Assembly (NCBI GenBank): GCA_016841945.1
Contig: JAENYC010000002.1
Coordinates: 1 to 64,000, forward strand
Source: Haloplasma contractile
Lineage (GTDB): Bacteria; Bacillota_I; Bacilli_A; Haloplasmatales; Haloplasmataceae
Reading direction: 5' to 3'
DNA length: 64,000 bases
Shown in pieces: positions 55,758-64,000 of the stretch. Position numbers and translations under genes: made by a program. The notes below the pieces were generated by a model. The model searched no databases, had not been told where the DNA came from, and saw nothing but the letters and a program-made list of their open reading frames with translations. Position 1 is the stretch's first letter; every line of letters begins with the position of its first letter.

Positions 55758-57419
55758 ATGCCAAAGTATTCAATTGGTGTTGATTATGGAACACTAAGTG
55801 GTCGAGCATTATTATTAAATCTTGAAACAGGTGAAGAAGTTGCAGTGGCGATAAAACCATATACACATGGTGTGATGGATGATAAATTACCAGATGGAAC
55901 AAAATTAGAGAATGATTGGGCACTTCAACATCCAGGTGATTATTTAGAAGTATTACAAGAAACCATTCCCGAAATATTGAAAAAAGCAAACGTCAAAGCA
56001 GAGGATGTCGTTGGATTAGGAATTGATTTTACTGCATGTACCATTATGCCTATCTATAAAGATGGGCAACCTTTATGCATGAAAGACAAATATAAATCCA
56101 ATCCCCATTCTTATGTCAAACTGTGGAAACATCATGCAGCACAAGAATATGCTAATCGATTAAATAAAGTCGCTAGAGAACGAAAAGAATCATTTCTTGC
56201 CCGTTATGGCGGTAAAATCAGCAGTGAATGGGCGATTGCCAAAGCGTGGCAAGTGTTAGAAGAAGACGAATCCCTTTATCAGGAGATGGACCTTTTTATT
56301 GAAGCTACAGATTGGGTGATTATGCAGTTAACAGGAAAAGAAACACGGAATTGTTGTACAGCAGGTTATAAAGCGATTTGGAGTAAAAGGGAAGGATACC
56401 CATCAAATGATTTCTTTAAATCATTAAATCCTAAATTTGAACATGTTATTGATGAGAAATTTTCTCGTGATATCCTACCAGTTGGTTCAAAAGCTGGAGA
56501 ACTGACAGAAGAAGGTGCAAAATTAACAGGACTACAACAAGGGACAGCGGTAGCTGTTGGAAATGTGGATGCACATGTTTCGATTCCTGCAGTTGGTATA
56601 ACAGAATCTGAAAAATTACTAATGATTATTGGAACAAGCACATGTCATATCTTATTAGGTGAAAATGAGAGAATCGTTCCTGGTATGTGTGGCGTTGTAG
56701 AAGATGGGGTACTACCAGGATACTTAGGATATGAAGCTGGTCAAAGCTGTGTTGGTGATCATTTTGAATGGTTTATTAATAATTGTGTACCAAAACATTA
56801 TCATGAAGAATCTCTAAAACAAGGAAAAAACATTCATGAGTACTTAACTGAAAAAGCAAATAAGTTAAAAGCTGGAGAAAGTGGATTACTTGCCCTTGAT
56901 TGGTGGAATGGAAATAGAAGTGTGTTAGTTGATACTGACTTAACAGGACTTTTTATAGGATGTAATCTGCAAACAAGACCAGAAGAAATGTATCGAGCGT
57001 TAATTGAAGCAACAGCTTATGGGAATCGGATGATTATTGAAACCTTTATTGAAAATGGAGTTCCAATTAAAGAATTATACGCAGCTGGTGGTATTGCAGA
57101 AAAAAATGATATGATGATGCAAATTTATGCTGATGTTGCAAACATGGAAATAAGAATTAGTGATTCACCACATGCACCAGCACTAGGTAGTGCGATGTTT
57201 GGTGCAGTGGCCGCTGGTAAAGAAAATAGTGGTTTTGAATCTATTTTTGAAATTTCTAATAAGTTTGGAAAAATTAAAGAAAAGGTTTATAAACCAATTA
57301 AAGAGAATGTAGAAACGTATGATTTACTTTATAAGGAATATGTAAAATTACATGATTACTTTGGACGTGGTAAAAATAATGTAATGAAAATTCTTAAGAA
57401 AATAAAGCAGGGTGAGTAA
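55758..57419 (+). CDS. araB: L-ribulokinase
   Basis: A 553-residue FGGY-family kinase with the N-terminal V-D-Y-G-T-L-S-G-R motif, Asp in G-I-D-F-T-A-C-T and the C-terminal A-A-G-G-I-A-E-K-N nucleotide loop. The [12 protein letters not shown] region is characteristic of AraB. It phosphorylates L-ribulose to L-ribulose 5-phosphate. AGGGAGG precedes two adjacent ATGs, and 55758 gives the better spacing. Second-to-last catabolic block: araB-araD-araA. Confidence 0.95.
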   Translation: MPKYSIGVDYGTLSGRALLLNLETGEEVAVAIKPYTHGVMDDKLPDGTKLENDWALQHPGDYLEVLQETIPEILKKANVKAEDVVGLGIDFTACTIMPIYKDGQPLCMKDKYKSNPHSYVKLWKHHAAQEYANRLNKVARERKESFLARYGGKISSEWAIAKAWQVLEEDESLYQEMDLFIEATDWVIMQLTGKETRNCCTAGYKAIWSKREGYPSNDFFKSLNPKFEHVIDEKFSRDILPVGSKAGELTEEGAKLTGLQQGTAVAVGNVDAHVSIPAVGITESEKLLMIIGTSTCHILLGENERIVPGMCGVVEDGVLPGYLGYEAGQSCVGDHFEWFINNCVPKHYHEESLKQGKNIHEYLTEKANKLKAGESGLLALDWWNGNRSVLVDTDLTGLFIGCNLQTRPEEMYRALIEATAYGNRMIIETFIENGVPIKELYAAGGIAEKNDMMMQIYADVANMEIRISDSPHAPALGSAMFGAVAAGKENSGFESIFEISNKFGKIKEKVYKPIKENVETYDLLYKEYVKLHDYFGRGKNNVMKILKKIKQGE

Positions 57420-57420
57420 T

Positions 57421-58119
57421 GTGTTAAAAGAGTTAAAAAAGCAAGTGTTTAAAGCGAATTTGGATTTGGTGAAATATAATTTAGTCATCTTTACTTGGGG
57501 AAATGTTAGTGGAATTGACCGAAAGAATGGTCTTGTCGTAATCAAACCAAGTGGTGTTGATTATAGCAACATGAAATCATCCGATATGGTGGTTGTAGAT
57601 CTAGATGGAAATCATGTAGAAGGAGATTTAAAGCCCTCAAGTGATACAGCAACACATCTTGAGTTATATAAAAAGTACTCACAATTAGGTGGGATTGTTC
57701 ATACACACAGCACGTATGCAACAGCTTTTTCTCAAGCAGGGAGAGAAATAATAGCATATGGGACAACCCATGCAGATTATTTTTATGGTAATATTCCGTG
57801 TACAAGATCGCTTACAAAAGAAGAAATAGAAAGTGAATATGAAAAGAACACTGGAAGAGTCATTATGGAAACATTTAAAGAAAAACAAATAAATCCAACT
57901 AAAGTTCCTTCAATGTTAGTTAAGAATCATGCACCATTTTCATTTGGGAAAAATCCTGACCATGCTGTTTATAATGCAGTTGTATTAGAAGAAGTAGCGA
58001 AAATGGCCATGTTTACAGAACAAATAAATAAGAAAGTAGATAGCGTGGATCAATATCTACTTGATAAACATTATTTAAGAAAACATGGTAAGAATGCTTA
58101 TTACGGGCAAAAGAAATAG
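57421..58119 (+). CDS. araD: L-ribulose-5-phosphate 4-epimerase
   Basis: A 232-residue class II aldolase-fold enzyme. [17 protein letters not shown] (zinc His residues), the T-H-A-D-Y-F-Y-G loop and V-K-N-H-A-P-F are the diagnostic stretches. It converts L-ribulose 5-phosphate to D-xylulose 5-phosphate for the pentose phosphate pathway. GTG 57421 was chosen because the product then starts like known AraD and an AGGGTGA site lies 6 bases upstream; the stop of araB is 1 base away. Confidence 0.95.
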   Translation: MLKELKKQVFKANLDLVKYNLVIFTWGNVSGIDRKNGLVVIKPSGVDYSNMKSSDMVVVDLDGNHVEGDLKPSSDTATHLELYKKYSQLGGIVHTHSTYATAFSQAGREIIAYGTTHADYFYGNIPCTRSLTKEEIESEYEKNTGRVIMETFKEKQINPTKVPSMLVKNHAPFSFGKNPDHAVYNAVVLEEVAKMAMFTEQINKKVDSVDQYLLDKHYLRKHGKNAYYGQKK

Positions 58120-58136
58120 TTAAAGGAGATGGCAAA

Positions 58137-59615
58137 ATGAAAAACAAAGTGTTTTGGTTTGTGGTAGGAAGTCAGCATTTATATGGTGAAGAGACGCTAA
58201 AACAAGTAATCATTCATTCAAAAGAAATCGCAGAACACATCAATGCATATCAAGAGAATCCTTGCATCGTAAAATTTAAAGATATTGTTACAACACCAGA
58301 TGAAATACTTCGGGTTTGTAAAGAAGCAAATCAGGATGAAAGCGTTGCAGGTATAATAACGTGGATGCATACATTTAGTCCTGCAAAAATGTGGATTAAG
58401 GGATTAAAGATATTGAACAAATCAATGTTACATCTACACACCCAATATAATCAAGAATTACCTTGGGATAAAATTGACATGGATTTCATGAACCTAAATC
58501 AATCAGCTCATGGAGATAGAGAATTTGGATTCATCAACACACGTTTACGTTTAAACCGTAAAGTCGTGGTTGGACATTGGAAGGATGAAGATGTTTTAAA
58601 AGAAATCGCTTCTTGGGAACGTGTTGCAGCTACTTATGATAAATCTAGAAAATTAAAGGTCGCCCGTTTTGGTGATAATATGCGTCAAGTAGCTGTAACA
58701 GAAGGAGATAAAGTTGAAGCAGAGATAAAATTAGGATGGTCAATTAATGGTTATGGTATTGGTGATTTAGTTAAAATTGTAAATCAAGTATCAGAAAAAG
58801 AAATTGATAATCTAGTATTAGAATATAAAGAAAAATATATTATAAATACCACTAAAATAGAATCCATTAGAGAACAAGCTAAAATTGAAATCGCACTAGA
58901 ACGATTTTTGAAATGTGGTGGATTCAATGCCTTTACTACTACATTTGAAGACCTCCATGGTTTAAATCAATTACCAGGGCTTGCAGTTCAACGTTTGATG
59001 GAAAAAGGTTATGGGTTTGGAGCAGAAGGAGATTGGAAATTAGGGGCTTTAACAGCACTAATGAAATATATGGCCCAAGGTCTTGATGGTGGAACAAGCT
59101 TTATGGAAGACTATACATACCATTTAGAAAAAGGAAATAAACGGGTATTAGGCGCTCATATGTTAGAAGTATGTCCAAGCATAGCTCTAGATAAACCGAG
59201 AATAGAAGTCCACCCACTTGGTATTGGTGGGAAAGATGATCCTGCTCGTATGGTATTTAATAGTAAAGAAGGTCAAGGGATTATGGTAACCTTAGTTGAT
59301 TTAGGCGACAGATTTAGAATGATTGCCAACAAAATTAATTTAAAAAGAATACCAGAAAAGATGCCAAATCTACCAGTTGCTCGTTCACTTTGGGAAGCAT
59401 TACCTGATTTCAAAACGAGTGCAACAGCATGGATTTATGCTGGCGGAGCTCATCATTCTGTGTTAACAACATCACTTTCAATGAGACAATTGCAAGATTT
59501 TGCGATTATGGCAGATATTGAATTTATCACAATTGATGAAAACACCGATTTAAATCAATTTGAAAATGAACTGAGAATGAGTGATGTTATCTGGAAGTTA
59601 AAAGGAATCAAGTAA
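58137..59615 (+). CDS. araA: L-arabinose isomerase
   Basis: A 492-residue enzyme of standard length with the family's V-V-G-S-Q-H-L-Y-G-E-E N-terminus, the G-A-E-G-D-W-K metal-site region (Glu and Asp) and the F-M-E-D-Y-T-Y and H-M-L-E-V-C-P motifs (metal His/Glu). It converts L-arabinose to L-ribulose, the first catabolic step. AAGGAG precedes the ATG, and a terminator-like hairpin with a long loop follows, so it is the last gene of the operon. Confidence 0.97.
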   Translation: MKNKVFWFVVGSQHLYGEETLKQVIIHSKEIAEHINAYQENPCIVKFKDIVTTPDEILRVCKEANQDESVAGIITWMHTFSPAKMWIKGLKILNKSMLHLHTQYNQELPWDKIDMDFMNLNQSAHGDREFGFINTRLRLNRKVVVGHWKDEDVLKEIASWERVAATYDKSRKLKVARFGDNMRQVAVTEGDKVEAEIKLGWSINGYGIGDLVKIVNQVSEKEIDNLVLEYKEKYIINTTKIESIREQAKIEIALERFLKCGGFNAFTTTFEDLHGLNQLPGLAVQRLMEKGYGFGAEGDWKLGALTALMKYMAQGLDGGTSFMEDYTYHLEKGNKRVLGAHMLEVCPSIALDKPRIEVHPLGIGGKDDPARMVFNSKEGQGIMVTLVDLGDRFRMIANKINLKRIPEKMPNLPVARSLWEALPDFKTSATAWIYAGGAHHSVLTTSLSMRQLQDFAIMADIEFITIDENTDLNQFENELRMSDVIWKLKGIK

Positions 59616-59647
59616 CAAAAAATGTTAATGACTAATGTTTATAAAGT

Positions 59648-59700
59648 ATACCCTATAGAGACAGTTTGAAAAAAAATGTTTAACATAGGGTATTTTTTTA
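59648..59700 (+). terminator. Terminator after araA
   Basis: ATACCCTAT pairs with ATAGGGTAT around a loop of about 28 bases, followed by a run of Ts. The unusually long loop makes it less certain than the others. Confidence 0.65.
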
Positions 59701-59930
59701 CGGGATAATAAATAAGGTAATTCAATATCATAACATACCTGATATCAAACTATAAATAGATATGTTTCTAATTTATAATATCAAAAATATTTTTATACTA
59801 TTTCTTAATCGTATAGATATATAATTAAAATTAGGACATGGTTATCGATTAAAAAAGAATAAATTAGAAGACTATTTTAAAGACCAAGACTATAGTGATC
59901 TTTTCCTAATATTTTTGTCTTTTATAACTA

Positions 59931-59974
59931 AAAAAGGGCTGTATTATCCAAAATTGTGGATTTAGTAACAGCCC
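59931..59974 (-). terminator. Terminator of the minus-strand repeat adhesin
   Basis: Read on the minus strand, GGGCTGT pairs with ACAGCCC, with an inner ATCC/GGAT stem, followed by Ts. It lies about 40 bases past the stop of the adhesin. Confidence 0.75.
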
Positions 59975-60015
59975 TCTATTAAAATCATAATATCATTATA
60001 TAGTCAAACCTAAAA

Positions 60016-63000
60016 TCATACCCAAATGTTTATAGTAACAGTTGTTTGTGTGATGCCTCCATTTCCATCACTAACTTCATAGGTGAAACTATCAGTTCCT
60101 GAGTAGTTTTCATCAGGTGTGTAACGAAGCTCATTTCCTTCTTGTGATACTGTTCCATGTGTTCCTTGGGTGAATGAATGAATACTCAAGGCATCATTAT
60201 CAATGTCAGAATCATTATCTAATACATCAATTAATGTTGTTTGATTGGCTGACATATTTTCTGTATCTTCTTGAGCATCAGGAGCGTCATTTACAGGATT
60301 AATGGTAACATATACTGTTGCGGTTGCATTGCCACCTCTACCATCACTGATATCATAAGTGAAACTATCGGTACCATTAAAGTTAGGATCTGGTACATAC
60401 TGAATTGTATCTCCCACTATGGTGACAGTGCCATATACACCGTTAGTATAATTAAGAAGATTAATAGTATCAAAAGGTTCAATATCATAATCATTATACA
60501 ATACATCAATTATTAAGGTTGTATCTTCATCGCCGCTAACATAATCATCAACAGCAACAGGATCATCATTTAATCCGTGAACAGATATGACAACAGTTGC
60601 GGTTGCAATACCACCTTTACCATCACTGATTTCATAATTGAAGGTATCTGTGCCATAAAAGTTATTATAAGGTGTATAACAAATACTATTACCTTCTAGC
60701 GATACATTACCACTAGTGCCTTGAGTAAATCCTGTGATAATAATAGTATCGCCATCTATATCACTATCATTTGTAAGAACATCGATTAACACAGTACTAT
60801 CTTCATCAATATCAACATTATCATTAGTAGCAACAGGCAAATCATTTATCGGATTAATGATTATATTGACTGTAGCTGTCGCAATACCACCCCTACCGTC
60901 ACTAATATCATATGTGAAACTATCAGTGCCATTGAAGTTAGCATCAGGTGTATAACGAAGGCTATCCCCTTCTTGAGAAACGGTGCCATTTATTCCATAA
61001 CTAAATCCTGAAATGAATAATGTATCGCCATCAATATCAGTATCATTTATAAGGACATCAATTAAGATTGTTCCGTCTTCATCAGTTATACCGATATCAT
61101 CTACTGCAACAGGTAAATCATTAATCGGATTGACTATAATATTAACCGTTGCTGTCACGACACCACCATTGTTATCACTGATTTCATAGGTGAAATTATC
61201 AGTCCCATGAAAGTTGTCATTAGGTGTATAACGCAGACTATCACCTTCTTGAGCAACCGTACCATTTAATCCTTGGGTAAATCCACTGATGCTTAAAGTA
61301 TCGCCGTCGATATCCGTATCATTAACAAGAACATCAATCAATATCGTTTGGTCTTCATCAACTACACCATTATCACTTGTCGCAATAGGAAGGTCATTAA
61401 TCGGGTTAATTGTAATATTAACAGTCGCTGTTGCAATACCACCATTACCATCATGGATTTCATAGATAAAACTATCTATACCATTGAAGTTGGTATCAGG
61501 TGTGTAACGAAGACTATCACCTTCTTGAGAAACATTACCATTTAAACCTTGTGTAAATCCACTGATACTAAGGGTATCGCCGTCTATATCCGTATCATTT
61601 ACAAAGATATCAATTAAGATTGTTCCTTCTTCATCAGTTATACCGATATCATCTACTGCAACAGGTAAATCATTAATTGGATTTACTATAATATTTACCG
61701 TTGCTGTCACGACACCACCATTGTCATCACTGATTTCATAGGTGAAACTATCAGTCCCGTTGAAATTGTCATTAGGTGTATAACGAAGACTATCACCTTC
61801 TTTAACAACGGTACCATTTAACCCGTGTGTAAATCCTGTGATACCAAGGGTATCACCATCGATATCCGTATCATTTACAAGAACATCAATCAATATCGTT
61901 TGGTCTTCATTAACTACACCATTATCACTTGTCGCAATAGGAAGGTCATTAACCGGATCAATCGTAATATTAACAGTAGCAGTTGTGATACCACCATTAC
62001 CATCACCGATTTCATATGTGAAACAATCAGTACCATGGAAATTGTTTTTAGGTGTATAACGTATACTATCACCTTCTTGAACAACGGTACCATTTAATCC
62101 TTGTGTAAATTGACTGATGCTTAAAGTATCGCCATCGATATCCGTATCATTTATGAGTACTTCGATTAATACTGTTGCATCTTCATCAACTACAACATTA
62201 TCATTAGTTGCAATAGGAAGGTCATTAATCGGGTTAATCGTAATATTAACAGTCGCTGTTGCAATGCCACCATTACCATCGCTTATCTCATAGGTAAAAC
62301 TGTCACTACCATAGAAATTGTCATTAGGTTCATAACGAAGACTATCGCCTTCTTGAGTAACAGTACCATTTAAAGCTTCTGTAAATCCATTGAGACTAAC
62401 GGTGTCTCCATCAACATCAATATCATTTAAAAGGACATCAATTAGTACTGTTTTATCCTCATCCACCACGCCTGTGTCATCAAAAGCTTGAGGTGTATCG
62501 CTTTTCGGATTCACTGTAACATTGACCGTTCCTGATGAAGTACCACCCATTCCATCACTAATTGTATATGTGAAACTATCAGTTCCATAGAAATTGTTAT
62601 CAGGTGTATATCGGAGACTATTTCCTTCTTGTACCACTAATCCATTTAAACCTTGTCCGAAACTAGAAATACTTAAGGTATCGCCATCAATATCAATATC
62701 ATTTACAAGAACATCAGTTAATATTGTTCCGTCTTCATCAACTGTAATGTTATCATCATTCACTTGCGGAGAATCATTAACAGGTTTTACTGTAATAGAT
62801 ACAGTTGCTGTTGAGAAACCACCATTGCCATCGCTCACTGTATATGTGAAACTATCAGTGCCATTGTAATTAGCGTTAGGGGTGTATCGAAGTTTTCCAG
62901 CTTCTTGAGTAACAGTACCATATGTTCCTTGAGTAAATGCAGAAATGGTTAATATATCGTTTTCAACATCATAATCATCACTCAATACATCGATTAAAGT

Positions 63001-64000
63001 GGTGTCTTCTTCATTTAGTATAATGATGTCATCATTTACTATAGGATTATCATTAACAGCGTTTATGGTCACATGAACTGTTGCGCTTGCTGATGAATTT
63101 CCATCATAAATAGAATAAGTTATACTTACTAAGCCAGTATAATTTTCATTCGGTGTAAAATATAAGCAATTATCTTGAATTAAAATTGAAGCGTTTAGTA
63201 TTGGTGTATATCCAATTAGGAGTGAATCACCATCAATATCATAATCATTAGCTAATACATCAATTAATATTGATGTGTCTTCATCTATAGTGATACTATC
63301 ATCAACAGCAACTGGTGCATCATTGACTGGAGTGACTGTTATGTTAACAGTTGCACTTGAAGTCGTCGTACTATCACTTACAGTATATGTAAAACTATCT
63401 GTTCCATTAAAGTTACTATCTGGTGTATAACGAAGTTCATTTCCTTCTTGAGTGACGGTACCATTTAATCCTTGAGTAAAATCTTGAATGGTTAAAACAT
63501 CATCTTCATAATCTACATCATTATTTAATACAGGTATTAATATTGACCCATCTTCTAAAACAGTGACATTATCATCTAATAATGTTGGGGCATCGTTAAT
63601 CGGATTAATTGTAATGGTAACTAATGCAATAACCGTTGATGTACCATCACTTATTGTATAAATAAAGGTATCTGTTTGATCAAAATTATCATTTGGAATA
63701 TATCTTAATTTATTATTTTCTTGTGTAACAAATCCATTTCCTGGTTGAGAGAAGTTTATAATACTTAATTCATCATTATCAATATCTACATCATTAGCTA
63801 AAACATCTATTAAAATATCATGGTCTTCATCAATTGTAACTGCATCATCAAATGCGATAGGATCATCATTGACATTATTAACAGTTACGGTAACAGTTGC
63901 AGTTGATGTTTCAGTTCCATCACTGATGGTATAGGTAAAAGAATCACTTCCAAAGAAATCTGAATTTGGTGTATATTTTAATTGATTATTAACTTTTACA
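60016..64000 (-). CDS. Giant tandem-repeat surface adhesin (tandem-95/cadherin-like), 5' end outside the window
   Basis: The open frame runs from the stop at 60016 to the window edge without interruption: at least 1,320 residues, with no start or signal visible. It is composed of about 14 complete repeats of around 92 residues plus a partial one. Each repeat shows D-E-D-x-T-x-L-I-D-V-L-x-N-D, D-I-D-G-D-T-L, R-Y-T-P-N, G-T-D-S-F-T-Y and I-N-P-I-N-D-L-P. This is the tandem-95/cadherin-like Big_9 type, likely binding calcium through its Asp-rich turns. The protein stops directly after the last repeat with no LPXTG or membrane helix. A surface adhesin or biofilm role is inferred. Confidence 0.85.
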   Translation of the reverse strand, partial: VKVNNQLKYTPNSDFFGSDSFTYTISDGTETSTATVTVTVNNVNDDPIAFDDAVTIDEDHDILIDVLANDVDIDNDELSIINFSQPGNGFVTQENNKLRYIPNDNFDQTDTFIYTISDGTSTVIALVTITINPINDAPTLLDDNVTVLEDGSILIPVLNNDVDYEDDVLTIQDFTQGLNGTVTQEGNELRYTPDSNFNGTDSFTYTVSDSTTTSSATVNITVTPVNDAPVAVDDSITIDEDTSILIDVLANDYDIDGDSLLIGYTPILNASILIQDNCLYFTPNENYTGLVSITYSIYDGNSSASATVHVTINAVNDNPIVNDDIIILNEEDTTLIDVLSDDYDVENDILTISAFTQGTYGTVTQEAGKLRYTPNANYNGTDSFTYTVSDGNGGFSTATVSITVKPVNDSPQVNDDNITVDEDGTILTDVLVNDIDIDGDTLSISSFGQGLNGLVVQEGNSLRYTPDNNFYGTDSFTYTISDGMGGTSSGTVNVTVNPKSDTPQAFDDTGVVDEDKTVLIDVLLNDIDVDGDTVSLNGFTEALNGTVTQEGDSLRYEPNDNFYGSDSFTYEISDGNGGIATATVNITINPINDLPIATNDNVVVDEDATVLIEVLINDTDIDGDTLSISQFTQGLNGTVVQEGDSIRYTPKNNFHGTDCFTYEIGDGNGGITTATVNITIDPVNDLPIATSDNGVVNEDQTILIDVLVNDTDIDGDTLGITGFTHGLNGTVVKEGDSLRYTPNDNFNGTDSFTYEISDDNGGVVTATVNIIVNPINDLPVAVDDIGITDEEGTILIDIFVNDTDIDGDTLSISGFTQGLNGNVSQEGDSLRYTPDTNFNGIDSFIYEIHDGNGGIATATVNITINPINDLPIATSDNGVVDEDQTILIDVLVNDTDIDGDTLSISGFTQGLNGTVAQEGDSLRYTPNDNFHGTDNFTYEISDNNGGVVTATVNIIVNPINDLPVAVDDIGITDEDGTILIDVLINDTDIDGDTLFISGFSYGINGTVSQEGDSLRYTPDANFNGTDSFTYDISDGRGGIATATVNIIINPINDLPVATNDNVDIDEDSTVLIDVLTNDSDIDGDTIIITGFTQGTSGNVSLEGNSICYTPYNNFYGTDTFNYEISDGKGGIATATVVISVHGLNDDPVAVDDYVSGDEDTTLIIDVLYNDYDIEPFDTINLLNYTNGVYGTVTIVGDTIQYVPDPNFNGTDSFTYDISDGRGGNATATVYVTINPVNDAPDAQEDTENMSANQTTLIDVLDNDSDIDNDALSIHSFTQGTHGTVSQEGNELRYTPDENYSGTDSFTYEVSDGNGGITQTTVTINIWV
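61056..62160 (-). repeat. 552-bp duplicated two-domain unit inside the adhesin
   Basis: Near-identical DNA recurs at a 552-base offset (two repeats of 92 codons): segments at 61062 and 61614, and at 61333 and 61885, match with few differences. Protein repeats alternate as A-B-A-B there, indicating a recent unequal crossover that duplicated a pair of domains. Confidence 0.85.

Noticed and set aside
59830-59950. A coding-like stretch (L-G-H-G-Y-R-L-K-K-N-K) after araA
   Set aside because: It has no start codon, begins right after a stop and ends quickly inside the terminator of the adhesin. It may be a relic, but there is not enough to call a pseudogene.
60016-63100. Plus-strand open frames opposite the adhesin
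   Set aside because: They mirror the repeated minus-strand codons and have no ribosome sites or family resemblance.
1-64000. Alternative genetic code with UGA as Trp (as in mycoplasmas)
   Set aside because: TGA ends several genes (for example dndD at 28661 and the CotH gene at 38387) and Trp is coded by TGG throughout, so the standard code applies.
60016-64000. CRISPR-like or minisatellite array
   Set aside because: The repeat period is about 276 bases in frame and encodes protein domains; there are no short direct repeats with unique spacers.

Overview
The window is AT-rich bacterial DNA with closely packed operons, Shine-Dalgarno-led starts and the standard genetic code (TGA is a stop). 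Lipoproteins carry Thr-rich linkers after the lipobox. YesM/YesN-type two-component regulators, LplABC- and AraNPQ-like sugar transporters, a MocR regulator and a tandem-repeat surface protein point to a low-GC Firmicute or a walled or wall-less relative (Haloplasma/Izemoplasma-like), but I cannot place it further. No rRNA, tRNA or CRISPR array was seen.

Region 1 (about 750-19,180) is a glycan-use locus that looks specialised for beta-mannosides. It has two surface lipoproteins, a cytoplasmic homologue of the second, a histidine kinase/response regulator pair, two permeases and a solute-binding lipoprotein. These are followed by a GH130-like phosphorylase, a GH2 beta-mannosidase and three uroporphyrinogen-decarboxylase/corrinoid-methyltransferase-fold paralogues, whose role beside glycosidases is unexplained.

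Region 2 (about 19,350-36,740) is a defence island. It holds a HigB-like toxin with an XRE-ImmA/IrrE antitoxin under a near-perfect palindromic promoter/operator, and a PLD-helicase-DUF3427 protein on the minus strand. A compact DNA phosphorothioation operon (dndC-dndD-dndE-dndA) faces a small XRE repressor across a dyad-rich intergenic region. After a gap with what looks like an IS21-type end comes a second transcription unit: PLD-helicase, a 56-aa protein, a second DndD-like SMC/Rad50-type ATPase, a 164-aa unknown, a methyltransferase and a DUF6933 protein. dndB, dndFGH and other known phosphorothioate effectors are not visible, so this second unit is the best candidate for an unusual or new phosphorothioation-coupled effector module.

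Region 3 (about 36,770-41,950) holds a CotH-kinase lipoprotein, a DUF4956 membrane protein, a VTC polyphosphate-polymerase-domain protein and an LRR plus lamin-tail-domain protein, followed by a broken DUF2971 gene. A GNAT/MocR divergent pair follows.

Region 4 (about 44,500-59,700) is an arabinan/arabinose regulon. A divergent ArsR-type regulator faces a strong consensus promoter driving a GH51 arabinofuranosidase, a solute-binding protein, two permeases, a large lipoprotein with an apparent alpha-barrel, a four-repeat surface protein, and araB, araD and araA. Neither sugar locus encodes an ABC ATPase, so both presumably use a shared MsmX-like ATPase elsewhere. The window ends inside a huge minus-strand adhesin of about 92-residue repeats.
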